A stretch of 6,749 bases of DNA from Actinobacteria bacterium UBA3012 (lineage in GTDB: Bacteria; Actinomycetota; Actinomycetes; Nanopelagicales; Nanopelagicaceae): the NCBI GenBank assembly GCA_002346305.1, contig DDZI01000005.1, positions 336 through 7,084 of the forward strand. Direction: 5' to 3'. The position numbers and the translations under genes were made by a program. The notes below the pieces were generated by a model that worked only from the letters and a program-made list of their open reading frames with translations, ran no database searches and was not told the origin of the DNA. Each line of letters opens with the position of its first letter. Position 1 is the stretch's first letter. This document shows, piece by piece, positions 4,876 to 6,749 of the stretch.

Positions 4876-6749
4876 TTGTTTGTGATTCTGTAAACATCAT
4901 AAACACCATCAACAGTTCTAACCGCTCGCAAAACATCTTCTAAATGAGTGGCGTCTGCCATTTCAAAAGTGAATCGAGATAGCGCTACTCGGTCTCGAGT
5001 CGTTGTTACTGATGCACTCAAGATATTCACCTGCGAATCCGACAACATCTTGGTGACATCAGAGAGCAATCTTGCACGATCTAAAGCCTCAACTTGGATA
5101 TTGACTAAGAAGAGCGATAGCGCTCCTGGTGTCCAAGAGACCGGCAAAAAGCGCTCAGGTTGAGTCCGCTGCAAATCATCAACATTTGTGCAATCCACTC
5201 TGTGAATCGATACACCGCTGGCTTTGGTAATAAAACCGACAATCCCATCTCCCGGGACTGGTGCACAACAACGAGCCAACTTAACTAAAAGATCTTTTGC
5301 GCCGACAACATCTACACCAGCACTACGGCGATTGGTTGTGGGTGCTGAATTTTCTAGCAAGAAATTATGATCATTGTCTTCATGCTCGTGTTCATCTGAT
5401 CCTAATGAAGAGACTAGCTTTTCTACAATTGAGGCCGCTGAAACATGTCCATCACCCACTGCGGCATAAAGTGAGGTGATATCTAGATATTTCATTTCAT
5501 GTGCTAATTCGAGCAGAGCATGGCTAGTCAAAATCTTTTGCAAAGGCATATCCTGTTTTCGTAATTGCCGGGCAATTGATTCCTTGCCAGCATCGATCGC
5601 TTCATCTCTGCGTTCCTTGGAAAACCAGGCTTTGATCTTTGAGCGAGCGCGTGGACTTTTTACGAAATTTAACCAGTCATGACTTGGCCCGGCGCTCTCA
5701 GATTTATTTGTCAAAATTTCGACTACATCGCCATTGACCAATGGAGTGCCTAACGTGACGAGTTTGCCGTTTACTTTTGCACCTATGCAACGTCGTCCGA
5801 CTTCTGTATGAACTGCGTACGCAAAATCAACTGGAGTTGACCCAGAAGGTAGCGCCAAAACACTTCCCTTTGGCGTAAAGATAAAAACCTCAGGTGTCCC
5901 AAGATCAAATCTTAAGGATTCTAAAAACTCTTCAGCATCTTTGGTCTCTTGTTGCCATTCATGTAGTTGCTTCAACCAAGCCATGTTTGCATCAGTATTA
6001 GCGCCAGCCATTTCATCATTACTCTTACCCTTTTTATATTTCCAGTGCGCAGCAATTCCAAACTCAGCACGAGCATGCATATCTTTGGTTCTAATCTGGA
6101 TCTCAACCGCTTTTCCTTCAGGCCCAATGACTGTTGTGTGTAGGGATTGATAAAGGTTGAATTTAGGCATCGCGATGTAATCTTTAAATCTGCCCGGAAC
6201 TGGATTCCAATGTGCGTGAATCGCACCTAGGGCTCCATAACAATCTTTAACATCCTCTACTAATACTCGAACTCCAGTTAGATCATAAATTTCATTAAAC
6301 TCACGGCCACGCATCACCATTTTTTGATAGATCGAGTAATAATGTTTGAAACGTCCAGTCACTTCGGCTTTAATCTCGGCTTCTTTTAAATCCCTCTTAA
6401 TCTCAACCATTACTTCGTTTGCGTATTCACCTCTAGTTGATTCGCGATCAACTACCAAACGACCAATCTCTTCATATTTCTTGGGTTCCAACGTTTTAAA
6501 GGAAATATCCTCTAGCTCCCATTTAATTGTGCTCATTCCAAGTCTGTGCGCAAGAGGTGCGTAGATATCTAAAGTTTCGCGCGCTTTACGGGTAGCGGTT
6601 TCTGGAGTTAAAAATTCCCAAGTGCGGGCGTTATGTAATCGATCGGCTAATTTGATGACCAGGACTCGAATGTCCTTAGACATAGCGACAACCATTTTTC
6701 GAACAGTTTCGGCCTCAGCATCTGGTCCATAAGTAACACGATCTAATTC
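4872..6749 (-). CDS. rel: Bifunctional (p)ppGpp synthetase/hydrolase Rel (RelA/SpoT family), partial: N-terminus beyond window edge
   Basis: Rel makes (p)ppGpp from ATP and GDP/GTP when ribosomes sense uncharged tRNA, and can hydrolyse it. The 625 visible residues are the C-terminal part; the frame is open to position 6749, so the true start and most of the HD hydrolase domain lie outside. Visible in order: the end of the HD domain with KLADRLHN (about 6653-6630), whose Asp and Asn belong to the hydrolase site; the synthetase domain with GRFKHYYSIYQK (from about 6356), RFKDYIAMPK (from 6191), the YQSLHTT G-loop (from 6152) and VEIQIRT (from 6107); a TGS domain (about 5897-5706); a helical region; the zinc-finger-like domain with LARCCAPVPGD (Cys pair near 5270) and SIHRVDC; and an ACT domain to the end. 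RFKD rather than ExDD is the signature of bifunctional Rel. Full-length relatives are about 730-790 residues. It converges on the DUF349 gene with a 4-bp overlap. Also called relA in many actinobacteria. Confidence 0.97.
   Translation of the reverse strand, partial: ELDRVTYGPDAEAETVRKMVVAMSKDIRVLVIKLADRLHNARTWEFLTPETATRKARETLDIYAPLAHRLGMSTIKWELEDISFKTLEPKKYEEIGRLVVDRESTRGEYANEVMVEIKRDLKEAEIKAEVTGRFKHYYSIYQKMVMRGREFNEIYDLTGVRVLVEDVKDCYGALGAIHAHWNPVPGRFKDYIAMPKFNLYQSLHTTVIGPEGKAVEIQIRTKDMHARAEFGIAAHWKYKKGKSNDEMAGANTDANMAWLKQLHEWQQETKDAEEFLESLRFDLGTPEVFIFTPKGSVLALPSGSTPVDFAYAVHTEVGRRCIGAKVNGKLVTLGTPLVNGDVVEILTNKSESAGPSHDWLNFVKSPRARSKIKAWFSKERRDEAIDAGKESIARQLRKQDMPLQKILTSHALLELAHEMKYLDITSLYAAVGDGHVSAASIVEKLVSSLGSDEHEHEDNDHNFLLENSAPTTNRRSAGVDVVGAKDLLVKLARCCAPVPGDGIVGFITKASGVSIHRVDCTNVDDLQRTQPERFLPVSWTPGALSLFLVNIQVEALDRARLLSDVTKMLSDSQVNILSASVTTTRDRVALSRFTFEMADATHLEDVLRAVRTVDGVYDVYRITNN

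Noticed and set aside
6693..6695. ATG as the start of rel
   Set aside because: The frame stays open to the window edge, and the residues upstream (LDRVTYGPDAEAETVRK) match the conserved Rel HD domain, so this Met is internal.

Overview
The window holds five protein-coding genes and almost no non-coding DNA. It looks like the chromosome of an actinobacterium with a small, compact, moderate-GC genome. The proteins resemble high-GC actinobacterial homologues: AspRS opens with a variant of the actinobacterial RTHxAG start, HisRS has the GVGESTD and RVLDDKRPE blocks, and Rel has the RFKD type of synthetase. The DNA, however, is clearly less GC-rich than a streptomycete or mycobacterium. This combination fits the streamlined freshwater lineage (acI / Nanopelagicales). 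That placement is inference from memory of the families, not a database match.

Layout from left to right. Positions 1-1475 (minus) are the N-terminal ~491 codons of aspS, cut by the left edge. Positions 1501-2745 (minus) are a complete hisS. Positions 2745-3416 (minus) are a complete glyoxalase-II-like metallo-beta-lactamase-fold hydrolase. Positions 3417-3579 are a 163-bp divergent intergenic region, the only real spacer in the window. Positions 3580-4875 (plus) are a 431-residue helical DUF349-repeat protein. Positions 4872-6749 (minus) are the C-terminal 625 residues of a bifunctional (p)ppGpp synthetase/hydrolase (Rel), cut by the right edge.

The hydrolase, hisS and aspS form a tight minus-strand operon: a 1-nt TAATG overlap between the first two, then a 25-nt gap. 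The DUF349 gene is the only plus-strand gene. It diverges from that operon and converges on rel, and the two stop codons interlock in a shared TTAA. Three of the four visible gene starts are not ATG (TTG for aspS, GTG for the hydrolase, TTG for the DUF349 gene), and each has a well-placed Shine-Dalgarno sequence.

Functionally this is a translation and amino-acid-starvation neighbourhood: two aminoacyl-tRNA synthetases beside the enzyme that makes and degrades the alarmone responding to uncharged tRNA. The broad order rel - (other genes) - hydrolase - hisS is a known actinobacterial arrangement, so most of the window is ordinary housekeeping. The least understood item is the DUF349 protein. 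It contains three tandem copies of a 77-residue unit, the third having lost its conserved tryptophans. No mobile element, CRISPR array, tRNA, rRNA or clear phage or defence gene was seen.
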